64,000 nt of DNA, from NCBI GenBank assembly GCA_003151335.1, contig PLXE01000102.1:1-64000 (forward strand). The letters are read 5' to 3'. The position numbers and the translations under genes were made by a program. The stretch comes from Acidobacteriaceae bacterium (lineage in GTDB: Bacteria; Acidobacteriota; Terriglobia; Terriglobales; Acidobacteriaceae). The notes under the pieces were generated by a model. The model made no database searches and had not been told where the DNA came from. It saw nothing but the letters and a program-made list of their open reading frames with translations. Positions within the stretch are counted from its first letter, which is position 1. Every line of letters starts with the position of its first letter. This document shows positions 10,201 through 19,737 of the stretch, piece by piece.

Positions 10201-10584
10201 CTCGACGCGGCGCCGCGGGACATTGCTGAATTGCTGCCCCAGCTCGAGCCGCGAGCGGCGGAAATGGCGGTGCTTGCCATCCAGAAGCTTGGTCAGCGGG
10301 GCGCTCGCGAGGAGAAGGATCTGCGGGAAACCCTTGAGCGACAACGCGAGAGAGTACGCGAAGAGCTCGCCAAGAATGAGGGCGCGTTCGAGCAGCTCAC
10401 CATCGATTTCGGCGACGAAGAGAAGCGCCAGCTCGAATCCGACATGCGCTCCTGGCGAAGTCGCCTCGAGCAGTTCGAGCGTGATCTCACGCGCGAGCCG
10501 CGGCGGATTCGAGCGTTCTATGAGGTGCGAGCAAAGCGTGTAGAGCCGGTTGGACTCGTCTATCTCTGGCCGGAGACGAACTGA
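7267..10584 (+). CDS. drmD: DISARM DrmD, SNF2-type helicase
   Basis: 1105 aa from the ATG at 7267. It is a SNF2-like motor with Walker A DDTGLGKTIEA (about 150-160), the DEAH box LVLDEAHHAAP (about 257-267), FLSATPHNGH, and helicase C with TDAAREGLNFQAH plus RIEQRNGRIDR (about 620-660). Long charged coiled-coil stretches follow (EELEAARERQEDL, LERQRERVREEL). In class 1 DISARM this SNF2 protein is the signature gene alongside the adenine methylase. Here it is the first gene of five, its TGA sharing one base with the next ATG (TGATG). The identification rests on domain content plus the exact class 1 gene order. Its role in blocking incoming phage DNA is known for the family and inferred here. 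Confidence 0.9.
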   Translation: MNLAEDVQPAGPIRRQTFSVPTVGELVRVRSRRWLVDEVIEPKIPGQTCVVRLSCADDDAQGQALEVLWDYELDRLILEEEGWAELAAKGFDQPRLFAAFLHTLRWNCVTATDPNLFQAPFRAGIKIDAYQMEPLRKALRLPRVNLFIADDTGLGKTIEAGLIVRELLLRKKVKTIVVATPPSVLEQWKAELEERFGLVFELLDRAYLTRMRRERGFGVNPWRTHSRFLISHNLLIDPAYADPLREWLGKFLPGSLLVLDEAHHAAPASGGRYGIETKFTRAVRDLAGRFEHRLFLSATPHNGHSNSFSTLLELLDPYRFTRGVKVRGKKALEDVMVRRLKEDIRNVQGGFPKRTIDRVAIEGLPEDAPELVLSRLLDEYRTAREERFASTTRRAQAASGLLVVGLQQRLLSSIEAFARSLKVHRTTVERQWEKGQTSDAEIAPASDADLFTSAPDADDERSEWTPEELDAEDADQIKVVTATAEADSPRDENAEKLWRREQALLDQMQAIAEKARYLPDAKIRRLIDWIRGNLCPDLPILGKQAKGPTPTWNPRRVLIFTENREGTKRYLKTILEQAIEGTDRAEERIEVIDGLTSGARRKEIQRRFNTDPAKDPLRILLATDAAREGLNFQAHCADLFHFDLPWNPGRIEQRNGRIDRKLQPALEVYCHYFVLPQRVEDRVLEVLVKKTETIKKELGSLSKVIDDDIERRLGQGIRHRDADQLAREIEHADLDAEKKRVSEEELEAARERQEDLKAQIERCQSLLETSRIWTGFEAAPFRDALSCSLELLGAERLAEATDDAGRPVWTFPRLDRRAETDASWAATLDTLRTPRKQNQKLADWRREAPIRPVVFKDAGVLTEDTVHLHLEQRVAQRLLSRFRSQGFIHHDLSRACLAQATDSIPRVILLGRLSLYGQGAERLHEELVPITARWIEPSQRKGSLAAYARDAEARTLELLERSLGRGLQMPVATIQRKLLDAAPRDIAELLPQLEPRAAEMAVLAIQKLGQRGAREEKDLRETLERQRERVREELAKNEGAFEQLTIDFGDEEKRQLESDMRSWRSRLEQFERDLTREPRRIRAFYEVRAKRVEPVGLVYLWPETN

Positions 10585-13500
10585 TGGCTAGTTCCAAACG
10601 TGATCCCGAGATTGTCGCCCACCTGGAGTGGATCGGATTCGTCCGACCGACGGGTCTTGTCGTGTCAGCTACGGCGCTCGTCCGCGCGGGTGCAATCCTC
10701 GACAGACGTGATACCGAGGGCCAGAGGCTCCTGCGCGCTTGCGTCGCGGATCGCGTGTTCGACCCCAAGGAAGGTGGAGTCCCGTACCTGTCCGACTTTC
10801 GCCGATTCGCGGAGTCAGTGCTGGGCTGGAATTTCTCACCGAAGGGCTACTCCGGCACAACCGAGTGCCCGATCCCAACCGAGCTGGAGGTGCCACTGGA
10901 TTGCAGCGAGACACTTCGGCCTGATCTCGCCGTCCGTGAGCTTGAGCCGAAGGAAGGTGCATCGATCTGGCAGCTCCTTGTGCGGGTCCTCGAGCCCGGA
11001 GACGACTTTGACCGTGTCGTGCATGAACGAGGTCAGCTCGATGCCTCGGCTCACGGCCGTATGGAGAGGCTGTTGCGCCAGACTGGCGTGCCCGCGGGTC
11101 TGCTGTTCAACGGGCGGGTGTTGCGCCTGGTCTCCGCGCCGCGGGGAGAGAGCTCAGGCTGGCTCAACTTCAGCGTCGCAGACATGGTCCAAACGGCGGG
11201 CCGACCGATCTCGACCGCGCTGCGCCTGCTTCTCGGCCAGCCGCGACTCCTATCACTGCCGCGCGCGCAACGCCTCGCCGCCCTTCTCGAGGACAGCCGC
11301 AAGTATCAGAACGAGGTCAGTGAGAAGCTGGCCGAGCAGGTTCTCCACGCTCTGTACGAACTCTTGCGCGGATTTCAGGCCGCCCACGACGCCTCGAAGG
11401 GCGAACTCCTGCGCAAAGCGCTCGCCGAGCACCCCGACGAAGTCTACCGCGCGCTGCTCACCGTCATTCTTCGGCTCGTCTTTTTGCTTTACGCGGAGGA
11501 GAAGGACATGCTTCCGGAGGACGAGACCTTCCTGCGCTACTATTCGCTCGCAGGCCTCTACGAGCGCCTTCGCGAGGATGCCGCGCTCTTTCCGGACACG
11601 ATGGATCAGCGCTACAGCGCTTGGGCACAGCTTCTCGTCCTCTTCCGAATGATCCATGATGGTGCCGAATCCGGCACGATGCGGCTTCCCAAGCGCCACG
11701 GCGTGCTCTTCGACCCCGACCGCTTCACGTTCCTCGAAGGTCGCTCATCCGGCGGCGCACGTCATGTCGACGAGCGCATTGAGCCACCGCTCGTGCCAGA
11801 CGGCACGATCTACCGCGCGCTCGAAAAACTTTTGGTCCTCGACGGCGAGCGCATCTCCTACCGTGCGCTTGACGTGGAGCAGATGGGCTCCGTCTATGAG
11901 ACGATGATGGGCTTCCGGCTAGAGACGACGACCGGCCGTTCGGTGGCGATCAAGGCTCAGAAGAAACAGGGCGCACCCACTGCAGTGGACCTTGAGGCGT
12001 TACGAGGCGAGCCCGCGGGCGAGCGCGAAAAGTGGATCCAGGACCGCACCGACCGCAAGCTCACCGGCACCGTCGAGAAGGCTCTGGTTGCAGCCACGAC
12101 AGTCGAGGATCTTCACTCAGCGCTGCTGCCAGTGATTGACCTTGCGGCTACGCCTGACCTCGTGTCGAAGGGCGCGATGGTCCTCCAGCCCAGCGAGGAG
12201 CGGCGCGGCTCCGGCTCACACTACACCCCACGCGCGCTCACCCAGCCCATCGTGCGCCGGACGCTGGAGCCGATCCTCGCCCGCCTGCGCGGGAAAGACG
12301 GTAGGCCGCCCCGGCCTTTGCAGATCCTGGACCTCAAGGTCTGCGATCCAGCAATGGGCTCGGGGGCATTTCTCGTCGAAACCTGCCGCCATCTCGGTGA
12401 CGCGCTGGTCGAGGCCTGGCATGCCCACGGCGAACCGCAAGCGATCCCGGCAGACGAGGATGAGGTTATCTTCGCGCGCCGACTGATCGCACAGCGTTGC
12501 CTTTACGGTGTGGACAAGAACCCCGTGGCGGTGGACCTCGCCAAGATGTCGCTCTGGCTGGTTACACTAGCCAAGGATCACCCGCTCACGTTTGTGGACC
12601 ACGCACTGCGTCACGGCGATTCGCTGGTCGGGCTCTCGCGGAAACAGATCGAGGCGCTGCACTGGGATTCTGGATCGCCAATTCTCGAGGGATTGGGAGT
12701 TCGCGAGCCGTTAGAAAAGGTCACCGCGTTACGCAAGCGCATTCGTGAGGCGGGCGAGAGCGTGTCCGACTGGGAGGTGCGAGACCTGTGGGACCACGCC
12801 AAGTCCGAGCTGGACAAGGTGCGGCTTTTGGGGGACCTCGTGATCGCGGCGTTCTTCGAGGCTGAGAAGCCCAAGGATCGGGAGGGGAAGCGCGCCGGGT
12901 ACGTTAGCGCGGTCGTGAGTGGCGAGGCCGACCGCTACCATGGCCGGCTGGAAGAGTGGCGGCACGCCGAGCGGCCACTAGTGCCGTTTCACTGGGAGAT
13001 TGAGTTTCCGGAGGTGTTTGAACGTGAGAATTCGGGGTTCGATGCGATCGTAGGAAATCCGCCCTTCTTGGGAGGAACAAGAATCTCGACGGTTGCCGGA
13101 ATGACGTACTTCCAGTGGCTTACGTGCATGTTTCCACCTTGCGAGCATCTGTGCGATCTTGTCGCTTACTTCTTCCGCCGTGCATTCGGCCTTCTTCGAG
13201 CGCGTGGCACCTTCGGTCTGATCGCCACAAACACAATTTCGCAAGGTGACACTCGAGAGGGAGGGCTCCGAACGATTCTGCATCAGGGCGGACAGGTCTA
13301 TGCTGCAACCCGACGCTTCAGATGGCCAGGCTCAGTTGCCGTCGTCGTTAGCATGGTTCACGTTTCCAAGCAATGCCCCGCAACAGCAGCTTTCCTCGAT
13401 GGAAAGTGGGTGCCTCGCATAAACGCATACCTCACGGAAGGAACCAACGATGAAAGCCCTGCTCGTTTGTCGGCGAATCCGTACTTTTCCTTGGGTAGCA

Positions 13501-14549
13501 AGATCTACGGGCAGGGATTTCTTTTTGCTGACGGCGACCCGGAATGCACGCCGCTTAACGTCTGCGACAAGCTTCTCCAGAAGCGGCCCGATCTTGAGAG
13601 TCGCATTCGACCGTACATCGGTGGGGAAGAGATTCTGTCACATCCAAGGCAGATGTATCACAGATACGTAATTCTATTGAGTGACCTCCAGTCTGAGGCC
13701 GACTTAGAAGAGTGGCCTGAGCTACGAGATATTATTCGCGATAAGGTGAAGCCTGGCCGGGAAATCCTCGGTAACAATCCGAACAACATACCCCTGAAAC
13801 GGAAATGGTGGGCCTTTCAGGCGCATAGACCAGAGCTCTATGAACGCCTTGCCTCCATGCGGCGCGTGCTCGTCACATCTCAAGTGAATCCGCGCTTCGG
13901 ATTCACCTTGATGCCGGCCGATTGGATCTTTTCCCAGAAAGCGGTGGTGTTTTGCATCGAGAGTTATTCTGGCTTTGGAACAATACAGTCCCGTGTTCAT
14001 GAGGTCTGGGCGAGGTTTTTTAGTAGTACTTCTATTGAATTGATGAGCTACACGCCATCTGACTGCTTCGAGACTTTCCCTTTCCCCAAAAACTGGGAAA
14101 ATCACTCCGTCCTTGAAGCCGCCGGCAAGGCCTATTTCGAGTTTCGCGCGGGTGTAATGGTCAAGAACAACGAGGGCCTGACCAAGACCTACAACCGCTT
14201 CCACGATCCCGACGAGCGCGATCCGGACATCCTGCAAATTCGCGAGCTGCACGCCGCCATGGACCGCGCCGTGCTCGACGCCTACGGCTGGAATGACATC
14301 CCGACCGACTGCGAATTTCTGCTCGACTACGAGATCGACGAAGAGGAGGGGGGAGGCAAGAAGAAGCCTTGGCGCTACCGCTGGCCCGACGAGGCCCGTG
14401 ACGAGGTGCTGGCGTTGCTTCTGGAACTCAATGCCGAACGCGCGAAGGAAGAGGCGCGCTCCGGCGCTACTGCGGCAAAGAGGGGCGGCAAGAAATCGGC
14501 AGCGAAGCGCGCACACAGGGCTCCGGAGACGGAGGACCTCTTTTCATGA
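10584..14549 (+). CDS. drmMI: DISARM DrmMI, adenine-specific DNA methylase
   Basis: 1321 aa. The N6-adenine methyltransferase core shows the SAM-binding motif CDPAMGSGAFLVE (about 588-600) and the catalytic NPPF in DAIVGNPPFLGG (about 818-830). Between them lies a region of the kind seen in large type IIG/Eco57I-like methylases. The about 550-residue N-terminal part has no nuclease motif I can see. The C-terminus ends in a lysine/alanine-rich tail. In class 1 DISARM this enzyme marks host DNA so that it is spared. No separate specificity subunit (hsdS) is nearby, which argues against a type I restriction locus. It overlaps drmA by 4 bases (ATGA), so expression is coupled. Confidence 0.9.
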   Translation: MASSKRDPEIVAHLEWIGFVRPTGLVVSATALVRAGAILDRRDTEGQRLLRACVADRVFDPKEGGVPYLSDFRRFAESVLGWNFSPKGYSGTTECPIPTELEVPLDCSETLRPDLAVRELEPKEGASIWQLLVRVLEPGDDFDRVVHERGQLDASAHGRMERLLRQTGVPAGLLFNGRVLRLVSAPRGESSGWLNFSVADMVQTAGRPISTALRLLLGQPRLLSLPRAQRLAALLEDSRKYQNEVSEKLAEQVLHALYELLRGFQAAHDASKGELLRKALAEHPDEVYRALLTVILRLVFLLYAEEKDMLPEDETFLRYYSLAGLYERLREDAALFPDTMDQRYSAWAQLLVLFRMIHDGAESGTMRLPKRHGVLFDPDRFTFLEGRSSGGARHVDERIEPPLVPDGTIYRALEKLLVLDGERISYRALDVEQMGSVYETMMGFRLETTTGRSVAIKAQKKQGAPTAVDLEALRGEPAGEREKWIQDRTDRKLTGTVEKALVAATTVEDLHSALLPVIDLAATPDLVSKGAMVLQPSEERRGSGSHYTPRALTQPIVRRTLEPILARLRGKDGRPPRPLQILDLKVCDPAMGSGAFLVETCRHLGDALVEAWHAHGEPQAIPADEDEVIFARRLIAQRCLYGVDKNPVAVDLAKMSLWLVTLAKDHPLTFVDHALRHGDSLVGLSRKQIEALHWDSGSPILEGLGVREPLEKVTALRKRIREAGESVSDWEVRDLWDHAKSELDKVRLLGDLVIAAFFEAEKPKDREGKRAGYVSAVVSGEADRYHGRLEEWRHAERPLVPFHWEIEFPEVFERENSGFDAIVGNPPFLGGTRISTVAGMTYFQWLTCMFPPCEHLCDLVAYFFRRAFGLLRARGTFGLIATNTISQGDTREGGLRTILHQGGQVYAATRRFRWPGSVAVVVSMVHVSKQCPATAAFLDGKWVPRINAYLTEGTNDESPARLSANPYFSLGSKIYGQGFLFADGDPECTPLNVCDKLLQKRPDLESRIRPYIGGEEILSHPRQMYHRYVILLSDLQSEADLEEWPELRDIIRDKVKPGREILGNNPNNIPLKRKWWAFQAHRPELYERLASMRRVLVTSQVNPRFGFTLMPADWIFSQKAVVFCIESYSGFGTIQSRVHEVWARFFSSTSIELMSYTPSDCFETFPFPKNWENHSVLEAAGKAYFEFRAGVMVKNNEGLTKTYNRFHDPDERDPDILQIRELHAAMDRAVLDAYGWNDIPTDCEFLLDYEIDEEEGGGKKKPWRYRWPDEARDEVLALLLELNAERAKEEARSGATAAKRGGKKSAAKRAHRAPETEDLFS

Positions 14550-17500
14550 CTGCGCCAACCGAAGGCAACTTTCCCACAACCTCCCAAGAGGTGCGCGAGC
14601 GGTTGGTCGATGCGCTGAAGCTGGACCTCATCGGTCCTCGGGCGGGCCAGGCACTCGCTAACGAGCGACTGCCTGGCTGGGTGCGCCCATCGAACTGGTA
14701 TCTGACCGGCTTCCTAATTCCGTCGGGTACGCCACCCGAGAGGGGTGCCGACGCCGATGAGGATGATGACGTCGGTGTGATTCCTGATTCAGCGGGCCTG
14801 GCTGAGGAGTCGAACGATGAGCGCAAAGCAGCCAAGAAGGGTTTCTTTCCCTCGTCGATGGGACTGAGCTTCCTTGTGCCGAAGGAAGCGCACAGCATCA
14901 CCGTGGTCCTACGCTGGGGCGACTATACGCGGTCGGAGATTGAGGGTACCGACGGCAAGGCTATATCCGTCTGGCAGCGACAATCGCGGTCGGAGACTGT
15001 TCCTGTGACTCTCCGCGAGTCCAACGAACCAGTCCACGATGTGCCCAACTCCGGCGGCCTACAGCTCCATATCGTCGAACGATTGATCCTCAGCGGCGAT
15101 CTTGATCAGCATATCCCGCAAGGCACTCGCTCGGTTTCGGTCTTTCTTGTGAACCATCGCGCACCGGATGCGGATAATCCGGATCTCGCCTACATTTTCC
15201 AAGCTGAGATCGAAGTGCGAGGGGACTATCCGTTTGTGCCGCGACCGGACTTGCGTGGCGCGCAGGCCGCCGAGTGGGACGATCAGGTTGCCGATCTCCA
15301 CTATGCCGACACCCCTGAATACGCCACCGGCCACGGTGTCTCCGCCGAGTGGGAGATTGTGGACGGAGCGTGCCGACTGCTGCGCAGTGCATGGATGCCA
15401 AGCGCTCAAGTGGAAAAGACAGCGACCGTGGATGCGCCGGGCACCGAGTTGTCGATGGAGGTGCTTGGCACACTCGCCGATGGCCAAGCCGCCGAAACAG
15501 CACTTCGATCGCTCGTAGGTCAATATCGCGCTTGGATCGAGGCGCGGGGACCGATCATCGCGACGCTGCGAGGGAGTCGGCGCGACACAGCGGACGAGCT
15601 ATTGCGCTTTGCGGGTGTTGCCGCCGATCGGATCGCGCGGGGCATCGCGCTTCTAGCTCAGGATGCGGACGCGCTCGACGCCTTCCGGGTGGCTAATCGT
15701 GCTGTGGCCCTGGCGCTTCGCAAGCGTCTCGGAATCGAGACGCCACGGTGGCGCACATTCCAGCTCGCCTTTCTACTGCTAAATCTCCCAGGCCTTACCG
15801 ACCCGTGCGACCCCAACCGCGCAACGGTGGACTTGCTGTTCTTCCCGACGGGCGGTGGTAAGACCGAGGCCTATCTCGGACTCGCGGCGTTTGCGATGGT
15901 GCTACGCAGGCTGCACCACCCCGGCGAGAAGGGTCGCTCGGGCGCCGGCGTGAGCGTCATCATGCGCTATACACTCCGACTGCTGACGCTCGATCAGCTC
16001 GCACGAGCCGCGGGGCTTGTGTGCGCGCTAGAGCTCGAACGCGAAAAGGACGTCACGCGCTACGGCGAGTGGCCGTTCGAGATCGGTCTTTGGGTGGGCA
16101 AAGCAGCCACACCGAACATTCTCGGGCATAAGGGGGACGGGCGCTCTGACTCAGCCCGAACCAAAGTGCGGCAGTTCAAGGCGGACCCCAAAGGTAAGCC
16201 GTCACCTATTCCTCTTGAGAACTGTCCGTGGTGCGGGACACGCTTCGGGCCAAGCTCGTTCGCACTGATGCCGAACGACGACCAGCCGCGTGAACTACGT
16301 ATCGTCTGCACGAACTTCGAATGCGACTTCACACGCGACCGTCCGCTCCCCATTGTGGCTGTGGACGAGCCGATTTACCGACGACTTCCAGCCTTCCTGA
16401 TCGCAACGGTTGACAAATTCGCATCGCTCCCATGGGTTGGCCAAACCGGATCGCTCCTCGGTGGGGCGGAGCGGCATGATTCGGCGGGTTTCTATGGAGC
16501 CTCGGAGCCAGGCAGGGGGACCCGTCTCGCCACGCCGCTCCCGCCGCCCGACCTCGTCATCCAGGACGAGCTGCACCTTATCTCGGGACCGCTCGGCACG
16601 ATGACTGGACTCTACGAGTCTGCGATCGAGGCCCTATGCGTGCGTGAAATTGACGGGCGTGCGGTGCGGCCGAAGATCGTCGCCTCGACCGCAACTGTGC
16701 GCCGGGCGCAGGACCAGATTCAGGCTCTCTTCGCGCGGCCACTGACGCAAGTGTTTCCTCCGCCCGGGCCCGACAGAAGTGACTCGTTCTTCGCGAGGAC
16801 GGTTCCCTCGTCAGAGACGGCTGCAAGGCTTTATCTCGGAATCGCCGCGCAAGGTAGGAACCCGAAAGTCATCATGCGCAAAGCATGGCTCGCCCTGATG
16901 GGCGCCGCCGAGCGCGCCTACCGCGACGCTGGCGGGCACAAGAACGAGCAGAACCCCGCTGACCCGTACATGACCGTGCTCGGCTACTTCAACAGCCTGC
17001 GCGAGCTGGGCGGGGCCCGCCGGATCCTCGAAGAGGAGGTCCAGAATACGATCAAGGCCTACGGTGGCCGCAAGCGGATTGGTGAGGAGCAAGGGATCTT
17101 TCGAGACCGCAAAACCTTCTCCGAGGTGGTCGAGCTCACCTCCCGCGTTTCGACTGACAAAGTGGCCGAGGCCCGCCGCCGACTCGAGACGCCATTCCAC
17201 AAGATTGAGCAGCGAGTAGATTGTGCAATCGCGACGAATATGATCTCTGTGGGCCTCGACATCCCACGCCTCGGTCTGATGGTCGTATTAGGGCAACCGA
17301 AGACACACGCTGAGTACATCCAAGCCACGAGCCGCGTGGGCCGCGATGACCAGCGACCCGGGCTCGTGGTCACGCTCCTCAATATTCACAAGCCACGCGA
17401 CCGCTCCCACTACGAACGGTTCCGGTATTACCACGAGACCTTCTATCGCTCCGTGGAGGTGTCCAGCGTCACGCCCTTCTCGGCACGGGCGCTCGACCGT

Positions 17501-17944
17501 GGTTTTGCCGGCGCGCTCGTGGGGCTGGCCCGGCACGTCGTACCGAAGCTGACCCCTCCGCAGGGAGTTGAATTGATCACGGATGTGCGGGCAGAGCTCG
17601 AGCGCCGGCTTCTCGATGCTTTCCTCGAGCGTGTCCGAAAGCAGCCTCTTGCGGACGAAGCGGAGCGCGAAGAATGCCTTCGCAGTGTTCAGAACAGGGT
17701 TGTCGAACTGCTCGACTCCTGGCGCAAAGTCTTCGACCACTACCATGCTGCCGGGGTATCTATGCAGTATCAGAAGTACGAGCTGAAGCAACCCCGGCCG
17801 TTACTTCGGGAAATGCTCGACACCAATTTCGAGTCCGATGACCACGGCAAGTTCCGTGCCAATCGATCGCTCCGCGACGTGGAGCCAGAGGTAAATCTGT
17901 TCTTAAAGGATTTGAGTGGTCTACAGGTAGAGGATCCCTCATGA
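14546..17944 (+). CDS. drmA: DISARM DrmA, helicase
   Basis: 1132 aa. A superfamily 2 helicase with an atypical Walker A (FFPTGGGKTEAYLG, about 432-445) and motif II QDELHLISGP (about 672-681). A four-cysteine zinc-binding site lies between them (CPWC near 560 and the paired CTNFEC near 590). Helicase C contains TNMISVGLDIPRLGL and YIQATSRVGRD (about 895-935). DrmA is one of the three DISARM core proteins and forms a complex with DrmB in characterised systems, acting on DNA with 5' overhangs. That role is known from the family. Here it starts within the end of drmMI and ends with a 4-base overlap into drmB, as expected of a single transcript. Confidence 0.9.
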   Translation: MTAPTEGNFPTTSQEVRERLVDALKLDLIGPRAGQALANERLPGWVRPSNWYLTGFLIPSGTPPERGADADEDDDVGVIPDSAGLAEESNDERKAAKKGFFPSSMGLSFLVPKEAHSITVVLRWGDYTRSEIEGTDGKAISVWQRQSRSETVPVTLRESNEPVHDVPNSGGLQLHIVERLILSGDLDQHIPQGTRSVSVFLVNHRAPDADNPDLAYIFQAEIEVRGDYPFVPRPDLRGAQAAEWDDQVADLHYADTPEYATGHGVSAEWEIVDGACRLLRSAWMPSAQVEKTATVDAPGTELSMEVLGTLADGQAAETALRSLVGQYRAWIEARGPIIATLRGSRRDTADELLRFAGVAADRIARGIALLAQDADALDAFRVANRAVALALRKRLGIETPRWRTFQLAFLLLNLPGLTDPCDPNRATVDLLFFPTGGGKTEAYLGLAAFAMVLRRLHHPGEKGRSGAGVSVIMRYTLRLLTLDQLARAAGLVCALELEREKDVTRYGEWPFEIGLWVGKAATPNILGHKGDGRSDSARTKVRQFKADPKGKPSPIPLENCPWCGTRFGPSSFALMPNDDQPRELRIVCTNFECDFTRDRPLPIVAVDEPIYRRLPAFLIATVDKFASLPWVGQTGSLLGGAERHDSAGFYGASEPGRGTRLATPLPPPDLVIQDELHLISGPLGTMTGLYESAIEALCVREIDGRAVRPKIVASTATVRRAQDQIQALFARPLTQVFPPPGPDRSDSFFARTVPSSETAARLYLGIAAQGRNPKVIMRKAWLALMGAAERAYRDAGGHKNEQNPADPYMTVLGYFNSLRELGGARRILEEEVQNTIKAYGGRKRIGEEQGIFRDRKTFSEVVELTSRVSTDKVAEARRRLETPFHKIEQRVDCAIATNMISVGLDIPRLGLMVVLGQPKTHAEYIQATSRVGRDDQRPGLVVTLLNIHKPRDRSHYERFRYYHETFYRSVEVSSVTPFSARALDRGFAGALVGLARHVVPKLTPPQGVELITDVRAELERRLLDAFLERVRKQPLADEAEREECLRSVQNRVVELLDSWRKVFDHYHAAGVSMQYQKYELKQPRPLLREMLDTNFESDDHGKFRANRSLRDVEPEVNLFLKDLSGLQVEDPS

Positions 17945-19737
17945 GCCGGAAATCCCAGGGGCAGGTCAGGCGCGGGCAGATCATCACAACTTACGGACCA
18001 GGCGCCCTCATCGACTTGCCGAAACATTCGGCGATTGTAGGCGGTCTCGAAACCTGGCCGAAGACTAGCGATCTGGAGGAAATTCCTGAGATACGGCTCA
18101 CGCGCAAGCTCGAAATCATGACGGGCGTCCCGGCGCCGCGGCTCTTTGCGCCACCGCCCGACCAAAACGATCCCCGGGAGTCTGCCAAAGGAATCGGCGT
18201 CTGGAGATTCCCGGAATGGTTCGTCGTACAGGAAGCCAGCAGCGGCGGGGAGCGCGAACGATCCCGCCGGCTGGTCCATCGCAAGGAGCTTGATGACAGG
18301 GGACGGTTCGACGGTCGTCCGGTTGTGGCCACTCGCTTTGTGCGCGCCTGCCCGAAAGGGCATGTGGATGACCTCGACTGGCGGCGCTTCGTACACGGCG
18401 CTGCAGATCCCTGCCGCCAACGGCTGTGGCTCGACGAGCGGGGTACGGGAGGTGATCTGGCCGATCTCGTCGTCAGATGCGAGTGCGGTAAATCACCGCG
18501 AAGTTTGTATGAGGCTACTCAGCTTGAGATGAACCCTCTGGAAACGTGTCGCGGGGCGCGGCCATGGCTTGGGCGGAATACAGAGGAGGAATGCAAACTA
18601 CCCAGTCGCCTGCTGATCCGCACGGCATCCAATGCGTATTTCCCTCAGGTGGTAAGCGTGCTGTCACTGCCGGACCGCGGAAGCGCGGTGGAGACATCAG
18701 TTAGAAAGCTTTGGGACGATCTCCAGATCGTTGACGACGCCTCGGACCTCGCGTTTCTGAAGAAAAAGCCGAAGATTATGGAAGGGCTATCCCTATTCAG
18801 CGACGATGAGGTGCTTGCAGCGATACGTGAAGTTAAGGGCGGCAAGGTGGAAGAGAAACCCGTCAAGCAGGTCGAACTGAAAGCCTTGCTCGCCGCACCC
18901 GAGGGTTTTGGCGACGACGTGCCGATCGATCCCAACTTTCATGCCCGTCGGTTACCGGATCGAGCATGGCGGCACTCAAGGCGGAGCGACGGCATTGAAA
19001 CTGTAATTCAGGTGCACCGCTTGCGCGAGGTTCTCGCCTTGGTCGGCTTCACACGCTTCGAAGCGGTGACACCAGACATCAACGGCGAATACGACACCGA
19101 CGTCGAGCGTGCGCAGATCGCGCTCGATCCAAAGTGGTTCCCAGCGGTCGAGAACCGCGGTGAGGGGATATTTATCCAACTTAGTGCGCATGCAGTATTG
19201 AGCTGGCTAGTGCGACCCGCCGTGAAGGAACGGCTCGATGCGCTCGCGCGAGGGCACCTGCGCTGGGGAAAGGATCGGAAGAGTCAGCGCCTATTTCCTG
19301 GTGGATCGTACATACTGTTGCATACGCTCTCGCATCTCCTCATCCAATCGCTTGCCATGCGCTGCGGCTACCCTGCTAGTTCTATTCGTGAGCGGATCTA
19401 CGCGGATACTGAGGCTCAACACTTCGGCATACTCCTATACACGGGCAGCCCCGATGCTGAGGGGACCCTCGGTGGTCTTGTGCAGCAGGCACGCCACATC
19501 GAAGATCATCTTGCGCAAGCGCTTCGGATGAGCGCGCTCTGTTCGAACGATCCGGTATGCGCTTATCACGTACCGGGCGACAGTTTGGAGGGCCGCTGGC
19601 TCCATGGTGCTGCCTGCCACGGCTGCGCGTTGGTGGCCGAGACCTCATGCGAGATGCGGAATGACTACCTGGACCGCGCGCTTGTTGTGCCTGTACTTGG
19701 TTATCCCGACTCTGCATTCTTCGGAGCGGTTTCATGA
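17941..19737 (+). CDS. drmB: DISARM DrmB, DUF1998 protein
   Basis: 598 aa. The N-terminus has the typical DrmB opening VRRGQIITTYGPGALIDLP. The C-terminal third is a DUF1998 domain with the LHTLSHLLIQSLA helix and a cysteine cluster (CSNDPVC near 535-541, then CHGC and SC near 560-575) that probably binds metal. DUF1998 proteins usually accompany a helicase partner, and in DISARM DrmB works with DrmA. Four-base overlaps with drmA and drmC place it in the middle of the operon. The gene is intact, with no frameshift. Confidence 0.9.
   Translation: MSRKSQGQVRRGQIITTYGPGALIDLPKHSAIVGGLETWPKTSDLEEIPEIRLTRKLEIMTGVPAPRLFAPPPDQNDPRESAKGIGVWRFPEWFVVQEASSGGERERSRRLVHRKELDDRGRFDGRPVVATRFVRACPKGHVDDLDWRRFVHGAADPCRQRLWLDERGTGGDLADLVVRCECGKSPRSLYEATQLEMNPLETCRGARPWLGRNTEEECKLPSRLLIRTASNAYFPQVVSVLSLPDRGSAVETSVRKLWDDLQIVDDASDLAFLKKKPKIMEGLSLFSDDEVLAAIREVKGGKVEEKPVKQVELKALLAAPEGFGDDVPIDPNFHARRLPDRAWRHSRRSDGIETVIQVHRLREVLALVGFTRFEAVTPDINGEYDTDVERAQIALDPKWFPAVENRGEGIFIQLSAHAVLSWLVRPAVKERLDALARGHLRWGKDRKSQRLFPGGSYILLHTLSHLLIQSLAMRCGYPASSIRERIYADTEAQHFGILLYTGSPDAEGTLGGLVQQARHIEDHLAQALRMSALCSNDPVCAYHVPGDSLEGRWLHGAACHGCALVAETSCEMRNDYLDRALVVPVLGYPDSAFFGAVS

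Noticed and set aside
10584-14549. Type I or BREX locus as an alternative to DISARM
   Set aside because: No hsdS, hsdR, pglZ or brxC genes. The drmA/drmB/drmC set and order fit class 1 DISARM.
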